A stretch of 64,000 bases of DNA, from contig JAGKQI010000104.1 of assembly GCA_018806915.1 (NCBI GenBank), positions 992,001 to 1,056,000 of the forward strand, in the 5' to 3' direction. Shown in pieces: positions 37,545-48,263 of this stretch; position 1 is the first letter of the stretch; each line of letters begins with the position of its first letter. Position numbers and translations under genes: made by a program. The notes beneath the pieces were generated by a model. It made no database searches, was not told where the DNA came from, and saw only the letters and a program-made list of their open reading frames with translations. The DNA is from Phytophthora colocasiae. Its lineage: Eukaryota > Oomycota > Peronosporomycetes > Peronosporales > Peronosporaceae.

Positions 37545-39300
37545 CTATGGCGCCTTCGGATCTTTCAAGTAGAACGGGTGGAAAGAGATCAAACCGCTGC
37601 TCCAGGCGACGCTCAACAGCGCACCATGCTCAAAATTCGAAGCAAAGGCCACCTTCCGCGGCACGCCGGCATTTGGAGGCCCACGCAGAAGCCCACTAAA
37701 GGAATAGAAAACGTCAGTATCACACCCATCTACTATCTACTGTAGAATGTTATCCATACCTGCGAGTAAAGATCAGGAACGGCTGCCAAGCGACACTGAA
37801 AATGGCGACCACTTTGGAAATGCCAGCCTCATGGGAAGCTGTGGCTGCACTATGGTACGTGATTGCTACCCTTGATCCACTGGGATCCCATGCGACGTCC
37901 TGTACCTTGCCGCCAACAATACTATCGTGGATATAGGATATTGAGAAAAACGTCAGTAAACAAATGACTGAACTCTATGCAGATAGATAAACGTACGCAG
38001 AAGTGCTTCGGTCGAGTGAAAAGATCTCCTTCTCAGCAAAATCAAGAGCTGGAGAACTAATCTGTGCGTCTGCAGTGTATTTCAAAAACATTAGATGACA
38101 GTTTGACAGGTAGAAGTACAAATGTGACATACCAATCGACGGTGGGCAATCTTGGAAGATGTAAGGGTACATCATAGCGCTGTTACACAGACCCACGAGT
38201 AAGCAACGTCCATCATTCGACCACCCACAGCCCTGAACAAGCACAACAAACATATAAGCATAGGGACAATGGTTAAATACCAACAGCGTTGACGCACCCC
38301 AGCAGCCACCTCCCATGTTTCTTTCTTCCACGTCAAAGTCTCCCACATCAACGACACCCCACTCCTACCGTTAAACAAGTAAAAAAAGTAATCAGCACAA
38401 GGGCGCCAAAGGGAAAGTTCTAGAACACACCACTTACTCTGTGATCACGAATAAATATTCACCGGTGGGCGACCAATGCAGTGACGTCAGTTTGCACGAG
38501 CTCTGCAGCTCCGTCTTCCTCGAGAAGATCGTGTCAAACACAATCACCGACGTGGATCCTCTAGTGAATGTTGCCAGCAAGCTTCCGTCAGCGTTCCAGG
38601 ACACTTGACTAAAGCCAGCATTGTTTGGGTGTTTCAAGATCTCTTGCAACACCGGCTCCTTGTCTTTCTGTGATACCTTCCACAGGAATACCCCCGTTCT
38701 ACACGCCACCGCTAATGTATCCCCCGTGAATTTCCCCCACTCAATACTGCCAATACCGACTTGCTTCGGATGCTCCAACACTCTCGAATCCCAGGACGTG
38801 CTGTCCACATTATACAGAGCCACAACTCCGTCCAACTGAGCTACAGCTAGCACGTTCCTTGTCGGGTGCCAGTCCATAGCCACAAAGCTCTCTCCATTGC
38901 TTGTCTGAGGGTTCAGGAGCTCCAACGAATTCAGATCTTCCTCCTCCGCACCTGTTACAGTCTTCATCAGCTTGTTTGCAGTGTTACCAGCAGCATCCAG
39001 CGCTCTATTCAGCACTACCAATTCATCTTCCATCAGGAAGCTCTTGGTGGCTCTCAGTACACGCTTTAGCAGCCTCAAAGCGCCAGAATCCAGCTCCTCG
39101 TCCTGTTCGTCCGTCAATGACTCGCCCTGTCCGAAAGGACGCGGCTTAGAACTCGTCACACGCGCAGCAGGGAACACGCGGCCTCCACGACGGATGAACT
39201 CGTCGCCTATGTGCGCATCATCCCGCTTGGAGACGCTGTAGAGCTCTCCATTAAGCTCTCCCAGCGTCACAGCATCCTCGTTCGGTACAACCCAAGGCAT
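37545..39300 (-). CDS. AAAS: Nucleoporin ALADIN (WD-repeat)
   Basis: Six exons in minus order (39300-38438, 38364-38298, 38232-38133, 38069-37997, 37921-37760, 37695-37545) encode 471 residues; the introns of 60-75 bases keep the frame. WD/beta-propeller blades show as FVAMDWHPTRNVLAVAQLDG, IGSIEWGKFTGDTLAVACRT, FSQVSWNADGSLLATFTRGS and LTSLHWSPTGEYLFVITESG. The later part reads GCGWSNDGRCLLVGLC, VQDVAWDPSGSRVAITY and ALLSVAWSSGLISFHP, in the order found in animal and plant ALADIN. It is a peripheral nuclear-pore protein; in animals it is held there by NDC1. Its start lies 91 bases from that of the AAA ATPase, which is divergent. Confidence 0.9.
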
Positions 39301-39391
39301 TTTTTAGTGGTCAGTAACACGAGGGGTATTGAGTGCCATCAAGGTCATTAATACGAGGAAAAATGAGTAGTGACATGGCTGCATTTGACTG
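39301..39391. promoter_or_regulatory. Divergent promoter, ALADIN / AAA ATPase
   Basis: Only 91 bases separate the two start codons, so the transcription start regions of both genes must lie here or overlap the coding starts. No CCAAT box or Inr/FPR motif is evident. Confidence 0.45.
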
Positions 39392-41704
39392 ATGCGGGTG
39401 GAGGTGAAGGTGTCGGACAGCGCTACAAGCGTGGCATGGGCGTCTCCAACGACGTTTAAGCAGTTAAATGCAGCGTATGGCTGCTATGTTTCACTGCAAT
39501 GCTGTGAACTTCATCATCCAGCTGTGTTTCATCTAGATATCGATGAAAACATGTCGAAAAAGGATGTATCAACCGTTCGGATTGACAATTGGCTGTGTAC
39601 CAAAGATAAAGACCGCTGTGATACTGTTAAATTGGAAGATGGAGTAAAAGTTACTTTATTGGGGCCGTCGGAGGTTCGAGTGGTACAGTATTTGGCTCTA
39701 GCTCCCGCTGAAGAGAATCAGCGTAAGCTTGCTCTTCCGTTCGTAAGGAGTTTGCTGCGTGGTCGGATCTTGACAGGGCAAGCAGGTTCCATTGTTCTTA
39801 AACGAGATGGATTGGAGTATGGTGAGTGGAGATATGAACCGTATTTCTGTGGACGGAGTGGGGCTACAGAGCAGGAAGGTTTGACATTTGACGGTGGACT
39901 CGTGACGGACAAGACACTGACGTTGCTTTTCCCGTCCGCTACGTCTCCATCACGTGGTTTACTTCCATCCAAGCGGAAGTATCAACCTGTTGGAGTGCAT
40001 ACTCGAGGATTTCGAGAATTAGTGTCTATGGCACTTCAGACAGCTTCGGTAGGTTCAGGAGATGATGACGTTCTGAGTCTTACTGTTCCTCATTCGCTGT
40101 TGCTGCATGCACCAAGCGGAGCTGGCAAGACGACGCTAGTCCATCAGATTGCAGAGGAATTGGGGGCGAATTTACTCGTGCTCGATGGCGGATTGCTAGC
40201 GTCCCCACAACTACGGCTGGAAGATTTCTTCTCGGCTGCATTGAGGATTCAGCCCTGCGTGTTGCTGTTGGAAGATCTGGAGCTGCTGTTCCCAATGACG
40301 CTGGATGGGACGAAATACAAACTGGTTTGCCGACTGGTGAACTGCCTCCAGAGTATTCGTAAGTGAACTAGATGTGTGGATTTGAGTTGATCCTCACTTG
40401 CTTTCTGCTTTGCTTAGAAAATGCCGATTTTTCTCGTGTTGCAGTCATCGGAACAGTGTCAGTTCTTGACACTCTACATTCCAATGTTAGGCAACTATTC
40501 ACTGAAGAAGTTTTCCTCGACGTAAGTAGTTTCCTGTACGTGATAGTCGATATGTTTTACACTGAGATTTTTTTCAACAGGTTCCAGACAAGCAATGGAC
40601 AGTTGAGTTGCTCACTTCGTTACTGCCACCGTCCAATCCCCTGCGTCAAGAATTTCTAATGTCCTTAGCAGTTCGATATGGCCAAAGACCAAGCAACATT
40701 GCTTCCATCGCTCAACAGATATGCACACGTTTATCCCGAGAAGACAGTGACAATTTGGACACTCTTGAATCGGAGATTGCTGCGTCTGCGCGTGATATCT
40801 CAAGTACCAGTAATGGGGCCGATACGCTCAGCTCTTCCGTGCCTGATGTATCGTGGGACGACATCGGTGGCCTGGAACAAGTCAAGCAAAACTTAATCGA
40901 GATGGTCGTCTGGCCGTTAGAAAGGCCCCAAGTCTTTCGTCGAATGGGGATCTCACCGCCTTTGGGGATGGTGCTACATGGCCCTCCAGGTACAGGAAAG
41001 ACCATGCTCGCCAAAGCAGCAGCGAAAGCAAGCGGCTGCAACTTCCTGAATCTGTCGGCCAGTGATCTTATGAAAGCTGAGATTGGCGAAAGCGAGAAGG
41101 CTATCACACGAGCATTCGACACCGCTCGGGCGCTCAGTCCGTGTATGATCTTCATCGACGAGTTCCAGTCTCTGTTCGGTAATCGATCGACAGCTGGCCA
41201 GACGACGTCGAGAATGATTTCACAGCTTTTGATGGAGTTGGATGCGTTGAGGGCAGTATCGGACGACAGTGAAGCTCATGCTGCAACCTCCAGCATTGCT
41301 ACTGGTCGGATATTCGTTCTCGCCGCTACAAACGCCTTGTCTGCGATCGACCCCGCGTTCCTCCAACCAGGTCGATTTGAGAACGTGGTGTATGTTGGTC
41401 TTCCCAATGCTACCGAGCGTAAGGCCATTCTGAAGATTCAGAGCAGCAAAATGCCGTGGAATCAGGACGTCGACATTTCGAGACTTGTCCAGGAGACTGA
41501 GGGAGCGAATGCTGCGTCATTGATAGCACTGTGTCAGTCTGCAGCGATTCAAGCCATGCAGCGGATACCTTCGAACGCCCCAGATGATGAGCAGGTAAGA
41601 CGCTTTCGAGTATTGATTTCCTGGGGAACCTTGACTGATGTTGTTTCTGTTGTTGCCAGTGTATCGCAATGGTCGATTTCACCGCTGCGTTGGAGAAATT
41701 TTGA
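39392..41704 (+). CDS. CDC48-type double AAA ATPase, AFG2/SPATA5-like
   Basis: Four exons (39392-40358, 40418-40521, 40581-41594, 41660-41704) encode 709 residues. The N-terminal 200 residues are non-AAA and may form the substrate/cofactor domain. AAA domain 1 has Walker A APSGAGKTT (about 239-247) and an unusual Walker B, VLLLEDLELL, with Glu-Asp instead of Asp-Glu. AAA domain 2 begins VSWDDIGGLEQVKQNLIEMV, with GPPGTGKT (about 491-498), Walker B MIFIDEF and the sensor/Arg-finger part FLQPGRFENVV. The phrase RMGISPPLGMVLHGPPG is typical of CDC48/SPATA5-type proteins, which unfold or extract substrates; AFG2 recycles 60S maturation factors. Peroxins PEX1/PEX6 are the alternative because of the degenerate first domain. 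The type II AAA call is firm, the subfamily less so. Confidence 0.8.
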
Positions 41705-41786
41705 CTTTCAAAATTTAGCTTAGATAGCAGAGCAACTGGCAAGTAAAATGGCGGGTGAATTACCAGAATCATCGCCTACCTATTCT

Positions 41787-43771
41787 CTAAGCATCGAAGT
41801 TCGCATACGAACGCAGCGCCGCTTTGACGCCGGGAGGGAATGCGAACAAGGACAACTCGCCTTGAAATACCTCTGTGATGCGATAAATACCGCTGTCAAT
41901 TCCTGTTGGCATAGAATCACTTCGTCAGCCAACCTGTGATGGTTTCTAGCATCGGGAGTACTGCTTACCTTTTGCTAGGGCCGTGGCTTCTTGCACGTAA
42001 ACGTCAATTGTACTGCTCTCCTTCAAACACGTCTCCATAAATGCGTCTAGCGCATTACGGCACTCCAGAAGCGACGAAATCACGGCAGGTACAGTGTGCT
42101 GAACCACAATTACAACAAATTAGTTGGAAAGCTCAACCCCCCGCATTTATAAAGGCGTACCTGAACATATCCCTGCTTGTCCTCTGCACGTGGCACACTG
42201 ACGAGGTGACATAGCAGCGACCCCGCCGCGTGCACAACCTTAGCACGCTGGAAGACACGTCGACGAGCCTCTTCCATCAAATAGCGGCGAATCGCAAACT
42301 GCAGCTTCGATTCCACGAAAAACCGGATAGATGACTTCACACTGGCAGAAGAAATGCAGAGGTTCGCCAGGTGCGGGTACTGCTGGAGCAAGAGTAGCGG
42401 GTGTGCATCTTGCTGCGAATTCAAGAATCTCACCAGCGCAGCCACAGATTGCTCAAGAGCCAACGGACCAGTAGGAGAACTATCTCCCGAGCCGCCTTTC
42501 CTTTCCGGTAGGGTGTTAAGCAGCTGCAACATCAACGTGAATCCATCGACAGACGCAGTCGTCGAGCGGAACAGCGCATCCCAGCGGTTTCGAGAGGCAA
42601 ATAACGTCTCCCGAGCAGCAGCATCAAACTTGCATCCAGTGAGTAAGTTCTCAAATTTGAATAAACTATCCAGCAGCTCCACGTCTTCTGCATCTGTAGG
42701 GGCTTTCGGCGTCTTCTTGTCAGAGATCTGCTTCAACGCCGCGTCCATGCGTTTGTGGAGGTTCTGCAGGTACTGTTCATTCAGAGGCATGGCATTCTGC
42801 GGTTTGGCAGCAATGTCTGCCGCGAAGAGCGCACTAACCACATCTCCTTCTTTCGGTTTTACGCCTGTAAGCGAGTCCCACAAGTTGTTTGTCTCCCCAA
42901 AAGCACCACCCACCACCTGATAGCTCGCACGGAACAACAAAATCCTGAACACGGACGCAGCACTGAGAACGGCTAAGTTCTCCAACATACTGGTCGTCAC
43001 TTGGAAAGCAAGTCTTGAAGAAAGCAGCGAGAAGAAACCTCCTTCGACAGATTCCAGCTCCTGTTCATGGCCTGCTCCGAATAACCAGTTGAGAGTGAGT
43101 CCCACAAGATACACTAGCACTCCTCTCCTTACTGCACGGACCACATCTCTCCGTATCGCTCTCACAAAGGCTGCACGTGGATCCAGCACGAACGGGTCTT
43201 CATTCAGACGCTTCTCCACCAGCACAAAAGACACAAAAGACACGAGACCACCAGCAACAGCGAAAGATCCGAAATCCACTGCAACTTGACCACTGGACGC
43301 CATACCGTAGTACAAGACGAGCTTCCACACGTACGAGTGGATCACACACAACAATAGCAGCACCGGAAGTTGTGGCTGCTCACGAACGCGCGTCACGGTG
43401 TCCACAACGGCGCATACCGAAGCTTGGAGCCATCCACGAACCGGTTCCGTTTCGGTTCGTCTTGGTGTAGGCAGTAACGCATAACGGAGCGTCAAATGAG
43501 CGACAGTAACACTCCATAGTGAAGCAACAACCACAAAAAAAGCAGTAAAGCCTGGGAATTCCAACGGAGACAGCAGAGGAAGTAGACACAGCACAAGAAG
43601 AGGAATAGACACCGCTCCAAACGCCGTAAGAGCCACAGCACGCAGCGTTTGCTGTAGACGTTGCTGTAAGTGAGGGTAAGGGGTATCGGAGGAGCTCGTA
43701 GATGCCGCTACACCGCCCGTATACAGCCGTAGCACCGCGTTGAGCACCTCCAAGGAGTGCACGAAGCCCAT
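41787..43771 (-). CDS. Transmembrane nucleoporin NDC1-like
   Basis: Three exons in minus order (43771-42161, 42098-41969, 41902-41787) encode 618 residues, near the usual 600-680. The ATG at 43769-43771 is the first in frame. The N-terminal half has about six hydrophobic segments: VALTAFGAVSIPLLVLCLLP, FTAFFVVVASLWSVTVAHLT, LPVLLLLCVIHSYVWKLVLY, FAVAGGLVSFVSFVLVE, GVLVYLVGLTLNWLFG and one near residue 260. The C-terminal half is soluble and helical and ends RSYANFDA. This layout is that of NDC1, which anchors the pore complex in the nuclear membrane and recruits ALADIN. The call rests on topology and general pattern, since NDC1 sequences diverge strongly. It converges on the AAA ATPase gene with 82 bases between stops. 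Confidence 0.7.
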
Positions 43772-43963
43772 GGTCAATTATTCACTGGCGGATACCCAAG
43801 CAAATAATATTTTGAGTCCATTTGTGATTTGTGTCGACCAAAAAATGTTGTCTGAATGTTGCAATAGCTAAGTTGCGTTAGGGACATAAAAACCGAATTG
43901 AAGTGCTCAAAAGGATACCACTTCATTCAGTAATTTACCATCAAGAAGGGAAGAGAGTGCGGG

Positions 43964-46753
43964 ATGTGGCGTCGCAGTGGCTCGGCGTTGAGCCAGCGCC
44001 TGGTGCTAAGCGAGGAAGTGTCAGAGGCTTTGTATGGGCGCGTGAAGAGGCCGGTGGTGGCGCTGGAGTCGACCATCATCTCGCACGGGATGCCGTTCCC
44101 GCAGAATTTGCACATGGCCAAGCATGTGGAAGAGCTCGTGCGCTCGTTTGGAGCTTGTCCCGCTACTATTTGCATTGCAGATGGGGCGTTGAAGGTGGGA
44201 CTGGCAGAGAAGGATCTGATGCAATTGGCAGAGCTTGGAGCTGGCGCTAAGAAATGCTCAACGAGGGACATTGCGGCTGCTGTGACGGACAAGAAGGTGG
44301 TGGGCGCCACTACCGTCTCCAGTACAATGTAAGACTGGTTGTGAGGTGATTTTTGTAAAGGCTGGTGTAGTGACGTTTTTTTATGCAGGCGGATTGCCCA
44401 TGCTGCTGGGATCAAAGTGTTCGTGACAGGAGGCATCGGAGGCGTGCACCGCTTCTGTGAGGAGACAATGGGTGCGGTGCTTTCAACCTTGCAGGGGTAT
44501 AGAGCAGTAATTGACGGTTTAAGTATGTTGCAGACATATCGACCGATTTGATGGAGCTGTCGCGGACGCCTGTGGCAGTGGTGTGTGCCGGGGTCAAGTC
44601 CATTCTCGACATTCCGCGCACATTGGAGTTCTTAGAGACTCATGTAAGAATATGAGCGGATATCGAAGGTTGGAGACCATATTGGACTAAATTATTTCGG
44701 CTGTAGAGTGTGCCGGTGATCGGCTACAAGACAGACCAGTTTCCTGCATTCTTCACCCAAGACAGCGGAGAGAAAGCTCATTTGCGACGGGATACGCCTG
44801 AGGACATCGCACGTTTGATCCACGAGAGTGAGGCACTGGAGCTGCCGAATGGACATATTATTGCTGTTCCTAACCCAAAGCCCGTGCCAGCTGAGCTTAT
44901 CAATGAGGCTATCGATGTGAGTGCTGCATTTGGCCATCTACATCTTTGGAGTTTTTTTAACTAACTGTTTTCTATCCCCCTTGTCGTTAAACCTGTGTAT
45001 TAGCTTGGACTAAAAGAGGTCGTGGAGAAGAACATCCATGGGCAGGCTGTCACGCCCTATCTATTGAAACGCGTGAATGAAATCACACAGGGCGTGTCGC
45101 TCGAGTCTAACATCGATCTCGTTAACAACAATGCTACCGTCGGCAGTCAGGTATTCTTACATTTGTCGAACTAATATTTTGGCTATTTGCTGACACTCAT
45201 GCTTCTTGTAGATCGCATGTGCGCTATTTGACTTCGAAAATGGATCGGTCGTGGATCCTACTGCAAAATCGAGTGTGAATTATTCAATTCCAGAAAAGGT
45301 ATCCCTCAATCTGTTTTCTAAGCTACAGTACTTGTTCTAAAACCCGGTTGTTTTCAGAAAACCCCGACAAATGGCAAACACGTCCTGGTTGTCGGAGGCC
45401 TTGTGCTTGACATCATTAGCTCGTCAACATCACCACTTATCCGTGGAACCTCTAACATCGGAACCATCAAGCAGTCCAGCGGAGGTATGATTTTCATGTG
45501 TGCGTTAAGTGGTTTGGTGCACTTGGCTCACACAGTTTGCTACCGGTAGGTGTCGGGAGAAATATTGCTGAATGCCTTCACCGATTAAGGCTAGACCCTT
45601 TACTCGTATCGTCCATCGGGAATGACGCGTCAGGCTCTGTGCTCTTGGAGGACTTAAAGAAGATCGGCATGAACACTAGCGGTATCAACGTTTCAGACAA
45701 CCTTTCTACGGCTGTATACTCTGCTGTTCTTGACTCAACCGGAGATATGGACGCTGCTATTGCAGATATGAGCGCGTTTGAGTCGATTGTCAGTACTTAT
45801 TGTCGTGGTTTTTATTCAATCAGTTCACCTAACGATGGGTTTTCGTTTGATCAATGTTAGGAAAGCTTGGCCATCTCCGACAAGGCGATTGATAACGCGA
45901 AGCTCGTGATTGCTGACGGCAATTTGACTCCCGCTACTATCGGAAGTCTTTTCAAGCGCAGTGCTCGTCTAGGTGTAGACACTTGGTTCGAGCCTACTTC
46001 AGTGCAGAAAGCTCTTCGTGTTGTGGAAGGAGATGGCGTATCTTCCATGAAGTACATGTCTCCGAACGTGGACGAGCTGCATGCTATCAGTGAAGCTATT
46101 CGCCAGAAACAAGCGGAAGGAGGCGTTAGCACTGAGAACGGTAGTGCTCATGAGCGTTTCCCCCTCACTAAGGAGTCAAACATTATTTCCAAGGATGAGA
46201 TGGCACGACTGAAGGATAACCTTATCACAGGTATGTATACAACACTGCTTGTGTTCAAAGCTGGTGCTAACGAGTTATTGCTTGCACAGCTCTGCTTGCC
46301 ATGGCGGATGGAGACACGAAGAGACCTAAACACGTGATGGTCACTCTGGGCAAGCACGGGGTCTTAGTTGCGTCCGTCAACGTGCCGGTACACGATCTGC
46401 AGGAGGTCGTGGAAGAATGCGACTTTGATGTGGAAATCTGGGGCATGCACCATGTACATGGAGGTCACTCCGTCACAATGGTCCATCTTCCTGGCGTGAC
46501 GATCCCAGTGAAGAATTGTACCGGAGCTGGTACGAGAGCTATGTGGTTGGTTCTAAGCAATATTAACCTGACTGAATTTGAATCTGCATGTACAGGTGAC
46601 AGTATGGTAGGTGGGACGGTGTACGGCTTGCTGGAAGGCCACGACATCTTCCAGAGCTGCCACATGGGGATGATCGCTGCCCGGAAGAGCCTGGAGTCTG
46701 AACACGCTATCAGTCCCGACTTGGCTCCTCAAATTTTGTATTCAGAGCCTTGA
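43964..46753 (+). CDS. Bifunctional pseudouridine-5'-phosphate glycosidase / pseudouridine kinase
   Basis: Eleven exons (43964-44328, 44389-44471, 44534-44643, 44707-44916, 45004-45150, 45212-45298, 45358-45484, 45550-45788, 45861-46230, 46290-46529, 46596-46753) encode 711 residues. Residues about 1-305 form a PsuG (indigoidine-synthase-A-type) domain: [16 protein letters not shown] with the catalytic Glu, GGIGGVHR, and [17 protein letters not shown] with the catalytic Lys. Residues about 335-711 form a PfkB sugar-kinase domain, ending with NCTGAGDSMVGG; the GAGD catalytic Asp is kept, while the usual leading Asp of this signature is Asn. Together they would phosphorylate pseudouridine and split the product to uracil and ribose 5-phosphate, salvaging modified RNA. 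The first residues ([19 protein letters not shown]) could be a mitochondrial presequence. Confidence 0.93.
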
Positions 46754-46892
46754 AGGATCCAATAATTGAAGGCAAACGCTAGAGTATTTGTCAGGTATGC
46801 ATGGGTTGTGCAGTTTCTGTTGTCGGCCTAGGTTGTGCTTAGCTACAGTATCAATGCGTGAAACACAGTTCGCCTTGTCTTCTTTACACTTT

Positions 46893-48114
46893 CTATTGCT
46901 GCTGAAAGTCGCTCGCGAACACGTTGATCAGTCGCACGAGCTCCTTCTGCAGACCGCTGCTCTTCTTGGCGACGAAAGCCTGGACAGCCGTCTGCTCGCT
47001 GGCACTGCTGGGCTTCTTAGTCAATCTGCACGAGATCTACAGCACAAATAAAACACTTCAGCCTACAACACACACTAAACTGTCCAGACCATTGTCGTAC
47101 CTCGTAGTCTTCATCGTTCGAGATGTCGCTCATTTCGTACGAGCCCTTGCTAGAACCACCGCCACTGATGGACACCTCGAAAGGAAGCTTGAAGTTGAAA
47201 TCGAACAGATACCGCTTCTTGCCTCGCACGACGCAGATACTCGCGTCACCCGTGATCTTCTCCGGTGCGTTAAACGTCGCCTGCAAGTTGCCCTCCGAGT
47301 AGGTCGCACCCGTAAACAACTCCTTCAATTTCTCCTCTGCCCATTTGGTCACCACTCGCTCTTCAAACGTACCAGCCGTATTCCAAGCGGAGCCATCATG
47401 TTGTGTAGAATTCACCTATAAGATAATAACAAAACAACTACTTGTTAGCCATTTGCCCACACTCGTCACCTTCTCCAGTTAACGCACCACAGCAGGTTTG
47501 GTTTCGATCTTCTGCGGCGCAATATCTCCAATCAGAGTCTTCTCCTCCTTGGACAATTCACGGTGGAAATACGGCATTCCGTTCTTGTATCCACGCATGT
47601 TGTCCGGCAGGTCAGGTTCATCCGTTACGACTACCGAAGAAGCAGTGGAACTGGAAGCCTTGGGCTTACCAGACGCCGATTCTGTCTTCTTCACCGTAGA
47701 ACTGGAAGAACTAGAGCTGGAACTATTGGTAGTAGGTTTACGGGGTGGCTCTGGTTTCTTGGGAGGCTCCGGTTTCTTACAGATACGTTTGTGGAACTGC
47801 CAATCACTCGCCTGACATTTACGAGCGCAGTAAACAGCCTTCTTACACACGCTGCACTTGAGTTTAGCACCCGTTTTACTGCAATTGCGACACTTGGCGT
47901 CGGACACAGTGGGCGCCACTTTAGCTGGCGTCTCCTTCTCGTCCGGTAAGTCCTTTCCAATGTCCTTGAAGCGCGAATAGTCGTTCACGTCCACTTTCAC
48001 CTCCTGCGTGCGCTCAATGAACGAATTGGCGTCAAATTCTCCATTAGCAGAGAGAGGAGATGGGTCCCAGCCCACGTTTAGGCTCGCGGCGCTCGTAGGA
48101 GGCACAGCAGACAT
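46893..48114 (-). CDS. MYND zinc finger - AHSA1 N-domain fusion protein
   Basis: Three exons in minus order (48114-47488, 47415-47101, 47036-46893) encode 361 residues. A MYND finger lies at about residues 74-112: CRNCSKTGAKLKCSVCKKAV then YCARKCQASDW and HKRIC. A Lys/Pro/Ser-rich linker follows, with a run of Ser near residue 135. After a short conserved piece (YKNGMPYFHRELSKEEKTL) comes an AHSA1 N-terminal domain (about 215-361): WNTAGTFEERVVTKWAEEKL, ITGDASICVVRGKKRYLFDF and FKLPFEVSI. In Aha1 this domain binds the Hsp90 middle segment and stimulates its ATPase. The MYND finger may recruit proline-rich partners. The START-like C-domain of Aha1 is absent. Every junction keeps frame, so the fusion is not an annotation artefact. 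Confidence 0.9.
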
Positions 48115-48197
48115 GGTCTTCCGGTGCAGTCGATGGCTCTTGGCGACTGGATCGAGTAGTGACGTACGCTCATCGAATTTTCTGGATACTTCACCTG

Positions 48198-48230
48198 ATT
48201 GGTGTAAAAGAAAAATAATTTACATCCAAT
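48198..48230. promoter_or_regulatory. Inverted pair of CCAAT boxes in a divergent promoter
   Basis: ATTGG at 48198-48202 and CCAAT at 48226-48230 face outward across an AT-rich core, between the MYND-AHSA1 gene (start 48114) and the basic/coiled-coil gene (start 48264). Flanks match the pair at 888-931: both begin CTGATTGG and end ATCCAATCAACA. Confidence 0.5.
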
Positions 48231-48263
48231 CAACACGTGCATATTTGTTTTGATGCTGTAATA

